A program made the translations under genes and the position numbers. The notes beneath the pieces were generated by a model, which was not told the origin of the DNA, did no database searches, and was given only the letters and a program-made list of their open reading frames with translations. A DNA stretch of 20,629 nucleotides from NCBI GenBank assembly GCA_050701635.1, contig JBOGDF010000054.1, positions 1 through 20,629 of the forward strand. Direction: 5' to 3'. Shown one piece after another: positions 1 to 8,200 of this stretch. Position 1 is the first letter of the stretch. Every line of letters begins with the position of its first letter. The stretch comes from WHSM01 sp050701635. GTDB taxonomy: Bacteria > Actinomycetota > Actinomycetes > Mycobacteriales > Micromonosporaceae.

Positions 1-446
1 CCTTCGCAGAGCACGGTGCCGCTGCGGACCGCGAGGTCCTGCATCGCGGTGATCCCGGCGACCGTCTCCACCTCCACCCCTGGCACCAGCTCCCGTACGG
101 TCTGCGCCAGGTACGTGAAGGTGGAGTACACGTTCGGGTCCCCGATGGTCGCGAACGCCACCGTCGACGCGCCGCCGTCGAAAGCTTCCCGGACCCCACG
201 CGCCGCGCCGTCCCACGCCGACTCGCGACGGGCCGTCACCCCGCCACGGTCGTTGAGCGCGAACACCGCCCGGCGGATCCGCGGATCCTCGCCCAGGTGG
301 TGCCGTACGGTCGCTTCCGCACGGCCCAGCTCGCCGGTCGACATCACCGGCACCAGCACCACGTCGGCTTCGCGGAGCACGCGTACCGCCTTGACGGTGA
401 CCAGCTCCGGGTCGCCGGGGCCCATCCCGACTCCGATCAGCCGCAT
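1..446 (-). CDS. cobI: Precorrin-2 C20-methyltransferase, N-terminal part (3' end outside window)
   Basis: This is a SAM-dependent tetrapyrrole methyltransferase that adds the C20 methyl group to precorrin-2 to give precorrin-3A in the cytoplasm. About 148 N-terminal residues are present. They open with MRLIGVGMGPGDPELVTVKA, the glycine-rich first motif of the family, and later contain TIGDPNVYSTFTYL, which is characteristic of the CobI/CbiL branch rather than CobJ or CobM. The ATG is at 444-446 and overlaps the end of cobB by 10 bp, so translation is probably coupled and the gene is the last visible member of the chelatase-cobO-cobB-cobI unit. The C-terminal substrate half is beyond the left edge, so intactness cannot be judged. 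Confidence 0.86.
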   Translation of the reverse strand, partial: MRLIGVGMGPGDPELVTVKAVRVLREADVVLVPVMSTGELGRAEATVRHHLGEDPRIRRAVFALNDRGGVTARRESAWDGAARGVREAFDGGASTVAFATIGDPNVYSTFTYLAQTVRELVPGVEVETVAGITAMQDLAVRSGTVLCE

Positions 447-1771
447 GCCGCCACCACCCTTCCCGCCAGCTCCGGCCGCCCCGCCCAGTGCAGGTGCAGG
501 TACGACGCGTGCAGGTTGCCGGCGACGTACCCCTCCGGCGCCCCGCCCGTCCACCGCCACGCCGGCGTGGCACCGGCGCCCGGCTGCACCACCGTACGGT
601 GGAACTCGTGGCCGGTGACCCGCAGCCCGGCCGGTCCGAGCAGGCTGTCGTGCAGCGCCACCGCGTCCCGGTAGCCGAGGGTGAGCCGCGGCGTCATCTC
701 GGCCTTGGCGTCGAGCACGCCGCACATCGGGTGCCCGTCGAGCTCGTTCGCCAGCCACAGCAGGCCCGCGCATTCGGCGACGATCGGGGCCCCGGACGCC
801 GCAAGTGCGGCCACCTCGGCGCGTAGCGCCGCGTTTGCGGACAGCTGCTCGGCGTACACCTCGGGGAAGCCGCCACCGACCACCAGGCCGCGGGTGCCCT
901 GCGGGAGTGACTCGTCGCGCAGCGGGTCGACGGTGACCACCTCGGCGCCGGCGGCGGCGAGCAGCTCGGTGTGTTCCGGGTAGCCGAAGGTGAACGCCGC
1001 TCCCCCGGCCACCGCCACCACCGGCCGGCCCGGCACGGTCGCCGGGTCCGGCTGCCACGGCGCGACGGCCAGCGGCGGGGCGCTTCGCGCTAACGCGACC
1101 ACCGCGTCCAGGTCGACGCCTGCCGCGACCAGCTCGCCCAGCGCGGCCACCCCGGAAACCGCCTCGGGGGTACGCTCCGCGGCCGGCACCAACCCCAGGT
1201 GCCGGGACGGCATCGCGATCTCGGGCCGGCGCCGTAGCGCTCCCAGCACCGGTACGCCGACCTCGTCGAGCGCCTCCCGCAGGATCGCCTCGTGCCGGTC
1301 GGAGCCGACCCGGTTCAGCACCACGCCGCCGAGCCGGGTGCGCTCCCCGAACACCGCGAACCCGTGCACCAGCGCCGCCACCGAACGCCCCTGCGCCGAC
1401 GCGTCGACCACCAGGATCACCGGCGCCCGCAGCAACGAGGCGACCTGGGCGGTGGAGCCGTGGTCGCCGGCGTGGGCGCGGCCGTCGTACAGCCCCATCA
1501 CGCCTTCCACCACGGCGATGTCGGCGCCGGCGCAACCGGCGGCGAACAGCGGCGCGACCAGCTCTTCGCCGACCAGCACCGGGTCCAGGTTGCGGCTCGG
1601 GCGCCCGGTCGCGAGCGCGTGGTAGCTGGGGTCGATGTAGTCCGGCCCCACCTTGAAGCCGGCGGCACGCTCGCCCCGCTGCGACAGCGCGGCGAGCAGG
1701 CCGGTGGCCAGCGTCGTCTTGCCGTGCCCGGAGCCGGGCGCGGCGATCACGACGCGGGGGGTGTCTACCAT
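437..1771 (-). CDS. cobB: Cobyrinate / hydrogenobyrinate a,c-diamide synthase
   Basis: CobB uses glutamine and ATP to amidate the a and c side chains of the corrin ring. The 444-residue product has the usual two-domain layout. An N-terminal dethiobiotin-synthetase-like ATPase starts with the P-loop APGSGHGKTT (about residues 11-20), followed by FKVGPDYIDPSYH and VVEGVMGLYDG. A C-terminal class I glutamine amidotransferase domain has the nucleophile Cys near 334 (VAECAGLLWL) and the closing histidines near 426-428 (NLHASYLHLHW). I chose the ATG at 1769-1771 because the protein then begins directly at the P-loop strand. This start overlaps the cobO stop by 7 bp. Upstream reading in the same frame is only cobO antiphase sequence. 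Length and motifs match the family, and nothing looks damaged. Confidence 0.95.
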   Translation of the reverse strand: MVDTPRVVIAAPGSGHGKTTLATGLLAALSQRGERAAGFKVGPDYIDPSYHALATGRPSRNLDPVLVGEELVAPLFAAGCAGADIAVVEGVMGLYDGRAHAGDHGSTAQVASLLRAPVILVVDASAQGRSVAALVHGFAVFGERTRLGGVVLNRVGSDRHEAILREALDEVGVPVLGALRRRPEIAMPSRHLGLVPAAERTPEAVSGVAALGELVAAGVDLDAVVALARSAPPLAVAPWQPDPATVPGRPVVAVAGGAAFTFGYPEHTELLAAAGAEVVTVDPLRDESLPQGTRGLVVGGGFPEVYAEQLSANAALRAEVAALAASGAPIVAECAGLLWLANELDGHPMCGVLDAKAEMTPRLTLGYRDAVALHDSLLGPAGLRVTGHEFHRTVVQPGAGATPAWRWTGGAPEGYVAGNLHASYLHLHWAGRPELAGRVVAACG

Positions 1772-2379
1772 TCGATCCCCGGCTGGCCCTTGCGGCCGGC
1801 GTCCATCGGGTGCTTCAGCTTGGTCATCTCGGTGACCAGGTCGGCGGCGCCGAGCAGCGCGTCCGGGGCGTACCGGCCGGTGATCACCACGTGCTGCGTA
1901 CCGGGCCGCTCGGCGAGGGTGGCGACGACCTCGTCGGTGTCGACCCAACCCCATTTCATCGGGTACGTGAATTCGTCCAGCACGTAGAACCGGTAGCGCT
2001 CGGCGGCCAGGTCACGTTTGATCTGCTCCCAGCCCTCGGCGGCTTCGGCCGCGTGGTCGCGTTCGCTGCCTTCCCGCTGGATCCAGGACCAGCCCTCGCC
2101 CATCTTGTGCCAGGTGACCGGGGCGCCCTCGCCGGTGGCCTCGTGGTGGCGCCCCAGCGCCTTGAGCGCCGACTCCTCGCCGACCCGCCACTTCTCGGAC
2201 TTCACGAACTGGAACACCGCGACCGGCCACCCGGTGTTCCAGGCCCGCAACGCCATCCCGAACGCCGCGGTCGACTTCCCTTTCCCGGCCCCGGTGTGTA
2301 CGGCGAGCACCGGCTGCCGCCGGCGTTGCCGGGTGGTGAGCCCGTCGTCCGGTACGTGTGCCGGCTTCCCCTGTGGCAT
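1765..2379 (-). CDS. cobO: Cob(I)yrinic acid a,c-diamide adenosyltransferase (corrinoid adenosyltransferase)
   Basis: CobO transfers the adenosyl group of ATP to the reduced cobalt of the corrinoid. The 204-residue product belongs to the CobA/CobO/BtuR type: P-loop HTGAGKGKSTA at about residues 28-38, then FQFVKSEKWRVGEE, the LDEFTYPMKWGWV strand, VITGRYAP, and the family's C-terminal signature GRKGQPGIEW. The ATG at 2377-2379 is preceded by CGGAG about 7 nt upstream. The open frame continues further upstream but is not CobO-like there. It lies 37 bp after the chelatase stop and overlaps cobB by 7 bp, so it is co-transcribed with both. Confidence 0.95.
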   Translation of the reverse strand: MPQGKPAHVPDDGLTTRQRRRQPVLAVHTGAGKGKSTAAFGMALRAWNTGWPVAVFQFVKSEKWRVGEESALKALGRHHEATGEGAPVTWHKMGEGWSWIQREGSERDHAAEAAEGWEQIKRDLAAERYRFYVLDEFTYPMKWGWVDTDEVVATLAERPGTQHVVITGRYAPDALLGAADLVTEMTKLKHPMDAGRKGQPGIEW

Positions 2380-2416
2380 CAGTGCTCCGTTTCCGGTGTG
2401 GGTTGACGACGCGGCA

Positions 2417-4411
2417 TCAGGCGGCCCTCGCGATTCTGACCAGGCTGTCGGCGGACAGCTCCTCCAGGCGTACGCAGTCCCCACGCAGTGCGGCGGCGAG
2501 CCGTACCGCGAGGCCGAGCCTTACCGGGCCGGACTCGCAGTCGACCACGATCGCGCCGTCCGCGGTGACGGCGGAGGCCATCGCGAACGCCTCGGCGAGC
2601 GGGTCGCGCCGCCCGGAGGTGGCCCGCCCGTCGGTCACGACCAGCAACAACGTACGCCGCCGCGGGTCCCGCAGCCGCTCGATCCGCAGTACGTCCTGCG
2701 CGCGATGCAGCCCGGCGGCCAGCGGGGTCCTGCCACCGGTCCGCAGCTGCCTGAGCCGTACGGCGGCGGCTTCCACCGACGACGTGGGCGGCAGCACCAG
2801 CTCGGCGCCGGTGCCCCGGAACGTCACCAGCGCGACCTTGTCCCGCCGCTGGTACGCATCCGTCAACAGCGACAGCACCGCGCCCTTCACCGCGCGCATC
2901 CGGTGCCGCGCCGCCATCGAGCCGGACGCGTCCACAGCGAACAGCACCAGATTGGATTCGCGCCCCTCGCGTACCGCCTGGCGGAGGTCCTCGGGGCGCA
3001 GCCGCAGCGGCCCGGTGACCCGGCCCCGGTCCCGCTGGTACGGCGCCGCGGCCGCCACCGTCGCGGTCAGGTGCAGCGGCGACACGCTGCCGTGCGGCGT
3101 GGCCGCGCCCACCGTACGTCCGGTGCGGTGGCGTGCCGGCGACCGCCGCCCGGCCGCGCCCTCCCCCACCCCCCGTACGGTCAGCAGCCGCGTCCGGTAC
3201 GGCTCCCCGGCCGGCGCCGTGCCGCCGCCGGCACCGGACGCCGACTGCCCCACCGGCTGCTCGGTCTGTTCAGTCTGTTCGGCCGGCTGCTCGAGAGCCT
3301 GCGGTGCTTCGGAAGCGGCGGCGTCGGGTGCGTCTGCGTCGTCGGGTCGGCCGTCAGGCGGGGGCGCGCCGTCTCCGGGTCCGTCCGGTGGCTCGGGCGG
3401 GTCCGGGTCGTCGAGCGCGTCGTCGAGCGCCTGCTGGTCCAGTCTCGGGGAGTCGAAGGGGTCCCGCCGGCGACGGTGCGGCAGGGCGAGCCGGGCGGCT
3501 TCTCGTACCTCCTCGGCGGTCACCTCGGTGCGCCCGTGCCAGGCGGCGAGCGCCACCGCGGCCCGGGCCACCACCAGGTCGGCGCGCAGCCCGTCAACCT
3601 CGAACGCGGCGCACACCCGAGCGATCCGCAGCAGCTCCGCGTCCGGCAGCACCACGCCGGCGAGCCGCTCCCGGGACGCCGCGATCTGCTCGGCCAGCGC
3701 GGCGTCGGAGGCCGCCCACGAGGCCGCAAACGCCTCCGGGTCGGCTTCGTACGCGAGCCGGCGCCGGACCACCTCGGCCCGTTCGGACGGCTCGCGGCTG
3801 GCGCGTACCTCGACGGTCAGGCCGAACCGGTCGAGCAGCTGCGGGCGCAGCTCGCCCTCCTCCGGGTTCATGGTGCCGACCAGCAGGAACCGGGCGGCGT
3901 GGCGTACGGAGACGCCTTCCCGCTCCACGTACGCCTGACCCATCGCGGCGGCGTCCAGCAGCAGGTCGACCAGGTGGTCGTGCAGCAGGTTCACCTCGTC
4001 GACGTACAGCACGCCACGGTGGGCGGCGGCGAGCAGCCCCGGCTCGTACGCCTTGACGCCTTCGGTGAGCGCCCGCTGCAGGTCCAGCGACCCCACCAGC
4101 CGGTCCTCGGTGGCGCCCACCGGCAGCTCCACCAGCCGCGCCGGCCGGTGTGCGGACGGACCGCCCCCCTCGTGCGGTCCGTCCGGACAGCCGGCGTCCG
4201 GTGCGGCAGGGTCGCACGAGAACCGGCATCCCGCCACCACGTCCACCGGCGGCAGCAGCGCGGCGAGCGCGCGTACCACCGTCGACTTCGCGGTCCCCTT
4301 CTCACCACGGACCAGTACGCCGCCGACGGCGGGTGAGACCGCATTCAGCAGCAGCGCCATCCGCAGGTCGGGCATCCCGACCACCGCGGAGAACGGGTAC
4401 GCCGGGATCAC
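2417..4411 (-). CDS. ChlI/ChlD-type fused AAA+ and VWA chelatase subunit, probable partner of CobN
   Basis: The 664-residue product joins a ChlI/BchI-like AAA+ ATPase to a ChlD/BchD-like VWA domain. The ATPase has Walker A GEKGTAKST (36-44), Walker B LYVDEVN (135-141) and GTMNPEEGELRPQLLDRFG (179-197). A cysteine-bearing insert (CRFSC...C, about 62-75) separates the Walker motifs. An Asp/Glu/Pro-rich linker of roughly 100 residues leads to the VWA domain, whose MIDAS residues are visible: DASGS (494-498), the Thr of GRTP (about 562) and TDG (about 594). Actinomycete clusters with cobN but no cobS/cobT usually carry this type of gene, so it is taken as the ATP-driven part of the cobaltochelatase; that role is inferred. 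The GTG at 4409-4411 is chosen because YPFSAVVGM follows directly, as in the family, and no ATG, GTG or TTG lies close upstream in frame. Its own ribosome-binding site is weak. Confidence 0.9.
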   Translation of the reverse strand: MIPAYPFSAVVGMPDLRMALLLNAVSPAVGGVLVRGEKGTAKSTVVRALAALLPPVDVVAGCRFSCDPAAPDAGCPDGPHEGGGPSAHRPARLVELPVGATEDRLVGSLDLQRALTEGVKAYEPGLLAAAHRGVLYVDEVNLLHDHLVDLLLDAAAMGQAYVEREGVSVRHAARFLLVGTMNPEEGELRPQLLDRFGLTVEVRASREPSERAEVVRRRLAYEADPEAFAASWAASDAALAEQIAASRERLAGVVLPDAELLRIARVCAAFEVDGLRADLVVARAAVALAAWHGRTEVTAEEVREAARLALPHRRRRDPFDSPRLDQQALDDALDDPDPPEPPDGPGDGAPPPDGRPDDADAPDAAASEAPQALEQPAEQTEQTEQPVGQSASGAGGGTAPAGEPYRTRLLTVRGVGEGAAGRRSPARHRTGRTVGAATPHGSVSPLHLTATVAAAAPYQRDRGRVTGPLRLRPEDLRQAVREGRESNLVLFAVDASGSMAARHRMRAVKGAVLSLLTDAYQRRDKVALVTFRGTGAELVLPPTSSVEAAAVRLRQLRTGGRTPLAAGLHRAQDVLRIERLRDPRRRTLLLVVTDGRATSGRRDPLAEAFAMASAVTADGAIVVDCESGPVRLGLAVRLAAALRGDCVRLEELSADSLVRIARAA

Positions 4412-4434
4412 CGGCCGCTCGCAAGCACAACCAT
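4408..4434 (-). CDS. Possible 8-residue leader ORF (MVVLASGR) coupled to the chelatase gene
   Basis: Just after riboswitch B the transcript reads AAAGGA, 7 nt, then ATG, followed by seven sense codons and TGA. The TGA overlaps the GTG of the chelatase gene in the classic GTGA arrangement. The ribosome-binding site here is better than anything in front of the chelatase GTG, so ribosomes may start on the leader and restart on the chelatase gene. This is a reading of the sequence only; no family is recognised for so short a peptide. Confidence 0.4.
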   Translation of the reverse strand: MVVLASGR

Positions 4435-4439
4435 GCTCG

Positions 4440-4640
4440 GGTCCTTTCCGCGGGTGTCCACGCCCGCCGGAGGCTGCACCGAGCGGCGGGAGTGTCCTGG
4501 CTCCCGGATCGACGCTGCCCCTCGGCCTTCCAGCCTTTCGGCCGTGGCCTGTGAGGTGAGGGGTCGCTCCCCGGTCACAGTGGCGGGACCGCCCCGGATT
4601 CGCACCGGGTTCCTCCGCCGGGCCCAGCCGGTTGACCAGG
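4440..4640 (-). promoter_or_regulatory. Cobalamin (B12) riboswitch B, upstream of the chelatase-cobO-cobB-cobI unit
   Basis: On the minus strand the conserved core appears in order: GGAACCCGGTGCGAATCC (around 4596-4613), the B12 box CCCGCCACTGTG (4576-4587), a variable stem region with CGGCCGAAAGGCTGGAAGGCCG-like pairing, and GGGAGCCAGGA (4495-4505). Downstream comes a hairpin with arms CCCGCCG/CGGCGGG (4463-4490) and an alternative stem CGGG...CCCG (4451-4466) that shares bases with it. This layout suits a ligand-dependent switch just ahead of the AAAGGA ribosome-binding site. The 5' boundary is approximate. Adenosylcobalamin would be expected to repress; whether control is at transcription or translation is not clear from sequence. 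Confidence 0.93.
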
Positions 4641-4849
4641 CCCGATACCGCTCGGAGCCACATGCTCGCGCACCCGCCCCCACCGCGTCAAAGACCACGG
4701 GTGTGGCGAACTTCTCCCGATCCCGGACCGAGCCAGCCCGTACCGTGAGGTTCACGCCGTACCGTCCCGCCGCACGGCGACCCGCCCGACCGCCCGATCG
4801 GACGCACCCATGGTGCCGTTGTTCGGGCCGCGATGTGAGGTCGCGCGGG

Positions 4850-5059
4850 GGCAGTGGCAGCGGGGGTACGCGGCGATGTGTCGGGTGGTGGCAGCCGGCG
4901 GTGTACGGGCAACCGCCCGCACTCGCACAGTTGCTGCGCCGCGACCAGCCGATGCCGCCGCATCACCATCGCGACGGCCCGTTTCTGCCGCCCCACCTCG
5001 TACCAGACACCCGCCGCATCCAGCGGTCGGTGCCGCAGGCGGACAACCTCGACCACCAC
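4850..5059 (-). CDS. Possible small hypothetical protein or gene remnant with CxCGR motif
   Basis: From a GTG at 5057-5059 the minus strand encodes about 55 residues with clear G/C third-position bias: VVEVVRLRHRPLDAAGVWYEV, then RRHRLVAA and LCECGRLPVH. After about residue 58 the frame stays open to 4688 but turns into proline/threonine/arginine-rich sequence with relaxed codon use, as if the real coding part ended or was cut. No good ribosome-binding site is visible, and the frame is closed by a TGA at 5108-5110 inside the spacer of the inverted repeat. I do not recognise a family. It could be a real small protein whose start or end I have wrong, or the fragment of a lost gene. The approximate coding-like part is given rather than the whole open frame. 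Confidence 0.35.
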
Positions 5060-5083
5060 TTCGTGGTCGACCCGAGCAATTCG

Positions 5084-5154
5084 ACTTGGGGCCCCGCATG
5101 GTCGCAGTCACGCACGTTTTGTCCGGCTTCCAGCGACCATGCGGGGCCCCAAGT
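5084..5154. repeat. Perfect 22-bp inverted repeat with 27-nt spacer
   Basis: The arms ACTTGGGGCCCCGCATGGTC+GC (5084-5105) and its exact reverse complement (5133-5154) surround a 27-nt spacer, making a very stable hairpin on either strand. It lies about 110 bp beyond the cobN stop and upstream of riboswitch B. It could end the cobN transcript, although no T-run follows, or it could be a copy of a REP/MITE-like palindromic element. A second smaller palindrome, TCGACCAC / GTGGTCGA with a 6-nt loop, sits beside it at 5049-5070. Confidence 0.85.
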
Positions 5155-5263
5155 GGGACAGGCCCCCGGCGTGGCGGCGGCACGGTCCGGCGACCTCGAG
5201 CAGGCCCTCGCGTACGGCGCCCGCGCGCTGGCCGGCGGGCGTCGGGGATGGCCGGATAGCGGG

Positions 5264-8200
5264 TCAGTCCTCGAGGTCGCCCTCGGTCTGCAGGTACGCC
5301 TGCCGCAGCCGATCCAGCGTGTCGGGATCCGGCGACGCCCACAGCTTGCGGTCGGCGGCTTCCAGGAGTCGCTCGGCGATCCCGCGCAGCGCCCACGGGT
5401 TCGACTTCTCGAGGAACGCCCGGTTCTCGGGGTCGAACACGTACGAGTCGGCGAGCTGCTGGTACATCCAGTCGTCGACCACACCGGCGGTGGCGTCGTA
5501 CCCGAACAGGTAGTCGACCGTGGCGGCCAGCTCGAACGCGCCCTTGTAGCCGTGGCGGCGCATCGCGGCGATCCAGCGCGGGTTGACCACCCGGGCCCGG
5601 AACACCCGCTTGGTCTCCTCGGCGAGGGTCCGCGTCTTCACCGAGTCCGGCAGGTGCGAGTCGCCCAGGTACGCCGCCGGATCCCGCCCGGTCAGCGAAC
5701 GCACCATCGCGACCATCCCGCCGTGGTACTGGAAGTAGTCGTCGGAGTCGACGATGTCGTGTTCGGTGGTGTCCACGTTCTTCGCCGCCACCTGGATCCG
5801 CTGGTACGTGCGCTCCATGTCCTGCCGTGCCTCCCGACCGTCCAGGCCGCGGCCGTACGCGTAGCCGCCCCAGACGGCGTACACCTCGGCGAGATCGGCG
5901 TCGTCGCGCCAGTTGCGGGCGTCGATCAGCGGCAGCAGCCCGGCCCCGTACGCCCCCGGCTTGGAGCCGAAGATCCGGGTGGTGGCGCGCCGCCAGTCGC
6001 CGTGCTCCTCGGCGTCGGCCTTCGCGTGGGCGCGCACGAAGTTGCTGTCAACAGGCTCGTCCAGGGCGGCCACCGCGGAGATGGCGTCGTCGATCAGGGC
6101 GATGACGTGCGGGAACGCGTCGCGGAAGAAGCCGGAGATGCGTACCGTCACGTCGATTCTTGGTCTTTGCAGCTCGGTCAACGGCACCACCTCGAAGCCG
6201 GTGACCCGTCGCGACGCGGCGTCCCAGGTCGGGCGGCAGCCGAGCAGCGCCAGGATCTCCGCGATGTCGTCCCCCTGGGTACGCATCGCGCTGGTCCCCC
6301 ACACCGTCAGCCCGACGTTGCGCGGCCAGTCGCCGGTGTCCTCGACGTGCCGGCGCAGCAGCGAGTCGGCGAGCGTACGGCCGACCTCCCAGGCGTTCTG
6401 GGACGGGATCGCCTTCGGGTCCACCGAGTAGAAGTTGCGGCCGGTCGGCAGCACGTTGATCAGGCCACGGGTGGGCGAGCCGGACGGGCCGGCGGGCACG
6501 TACCCGCCGCCGATGGCGTGCAGCACCGCGGACAGCTCGCTGGAGGTGCCGTCGAGCCGGGGCACCACCTCGGTGGCGGCGAACCGCAGCACCGCCACCA
6601 CCTCCTCGGGCGCCTCCCCGAGCACCTCCGTCGCGACGGCGGCCACCGCGTCAGGCTGCCACCCGAGCGTCTCGCACCCCAGCACCAGCTTGCGCGCCAC
6701 CGACTCCAGAAGATCAACAGCATCGCTGGCGGTACGCGCCGCGCCCTCCGCCAGCGCGGTCAACGTCTCCGGCACCGGGATCGGTGTCCCCGGGGCGGCG
6801 AGCAACGTCTGCTCGTCCAGGCCGACGTGGCGCGCCAGCGCCGCCCGCAGCCCCGGCACCGCACCGGTGACGCCGCCGAAGATCTGGTTGGCGCGCAGCA
6901 CCGACAGCACCAGGTTGACCCGGGCCTCGCCGGTCGGCGCGTTGCCGAGGATGTGCAGCCCGTCCCGGATCTGGGAGTCCTTCACCTCGCACAGGTAGCC
7001 GTCGACGTGCAGGATGAACTCGTCGAAGTCGTCGGGCTGTTCGGCCACTCCCAGGTCGTGGTGCAGCTGCGCGGCCTTGATCAACGTCCAGATCTGGGCC
7101 CGTACGGCGGGAACCTTGGCGGGGTCGAGCGCCTGCACGGTGGCGTACTCGTCGAGCAGCTGTTCCAGTTTCGCCAGGTCCCCGTACGTGTCGGCGCGCG
7201 CCATCGGCGGCACCAGGTGGTCGACCACGGTGGCGTGGGCACGGCGCTTGGCCTGCGTACCCTCCCCCGGGTCGTTGACGATGAACGGGTAGACGAACGG
7301 CAGGTCGCCGAGCACCGCGTCCGGGGCACAGCCGTCCGAGAGTCCCAGCCCCTTGCCGGGCAGCCACTCCAGGGTGCCGTGCTTCCCGAGATGGATCACC
7401 GCATGCGCGCCAAAGCCTTCCGAAAGCCACCGGTACGCCGCCAGGTAGTGGTGCGACGGCGCCAGCTCCGGGTCGTGGTAGATCGCGATCGGGTTCTCCC
7501 CGAAGCCACGCGGCGGCTGGATCATCAGCACCACGTTCCCGAAGCGCTGACCAGCGACAACGATGTGCTCACCGTCGACGTAAAGCTCGCCCGGGAGCTC
7601 ACCCCAGGCCCGCGTCACACCGGCCCGCAGCCCCTCCGGCAGCGCGGAGAACCAGCGCCGGTAGTCGGCGACCGGCACCCGGATCTCGGCGGCGGCGAGC
7701 TGCTCCTCGGTCAGCCACTCCACGTCGTGGCCACCGGCTTCGATCAGCCCGTGGATCAGCGCGTCCCCGTCCTCCGGGAACCCGTCGATCGCGTAGCCGG
7801 CGTCCCGGAGCTGTTGCAGCAGGCGTACCGCCGAGGCGGGCGTGTCGAGGCCGACGGCGTTGCCCACCCGGGCGTGCTTGGTCGGGTAGCTGGAGAGCAC
7901 GATCGCGAGCCTGCGCTGCGCCGGTGGTACGTGCCGCAGCCGGGCGTGCGCCAGCGCGATCCCGGCCACCCGGCGCGCCCGCTCGGGGTCGGCCACGTAC
8001 ACCGGGAGGCCGTCCGGGCCGGGCTCCTTGAACGAGAACGGCACCGTGATCAGCCGCCCGTCGAACTCCGGGATCGCCACCTGCATCGCCGCGTCCATAG
8101 GGGACAGTGCCGCGTCACCGTCCTGCCACGCCTCCCGCGTCGAGGTCAGACAAAGACCTTGCAGCAGTGGTACGTCGAGCCGCCCCAACTCCCCGATGTC

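Larger units (their letters stand above)
4641..5263. other. Spacer between cobN and riboswitch B
   Basis: This roughly 620-bp stretch contains the 22-bp inverted repeat, the adjacent small palindrome and the possible short ORF listed separately. The promoter for unit B must lie in its left part. A TTGACG-like hexamer (minus strand, 4687-4692) is present but I see no convincing -10 box at the right distance. Long open frames on the plus strand here lack actinomycete codon bias and homology that I can recognise. Confidence 0.6.

Noticed and set aside
2018..4336. Long plus-strand open frames opposite the chelatase gene
   Set aside because: Low-complexity Arg/Pro/Ser translations that mirror the real minus-strand gene.
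2417..4411. Programmed frameshift in the linker of the chelatase gene, known from some chlD genes that make two subunits
   Set aside because: I looked along the acidic linker for a slippery A- or T-run heptamer with a nearby stop in the -1 frame and saw none; the linker is G/C-rich throughout.
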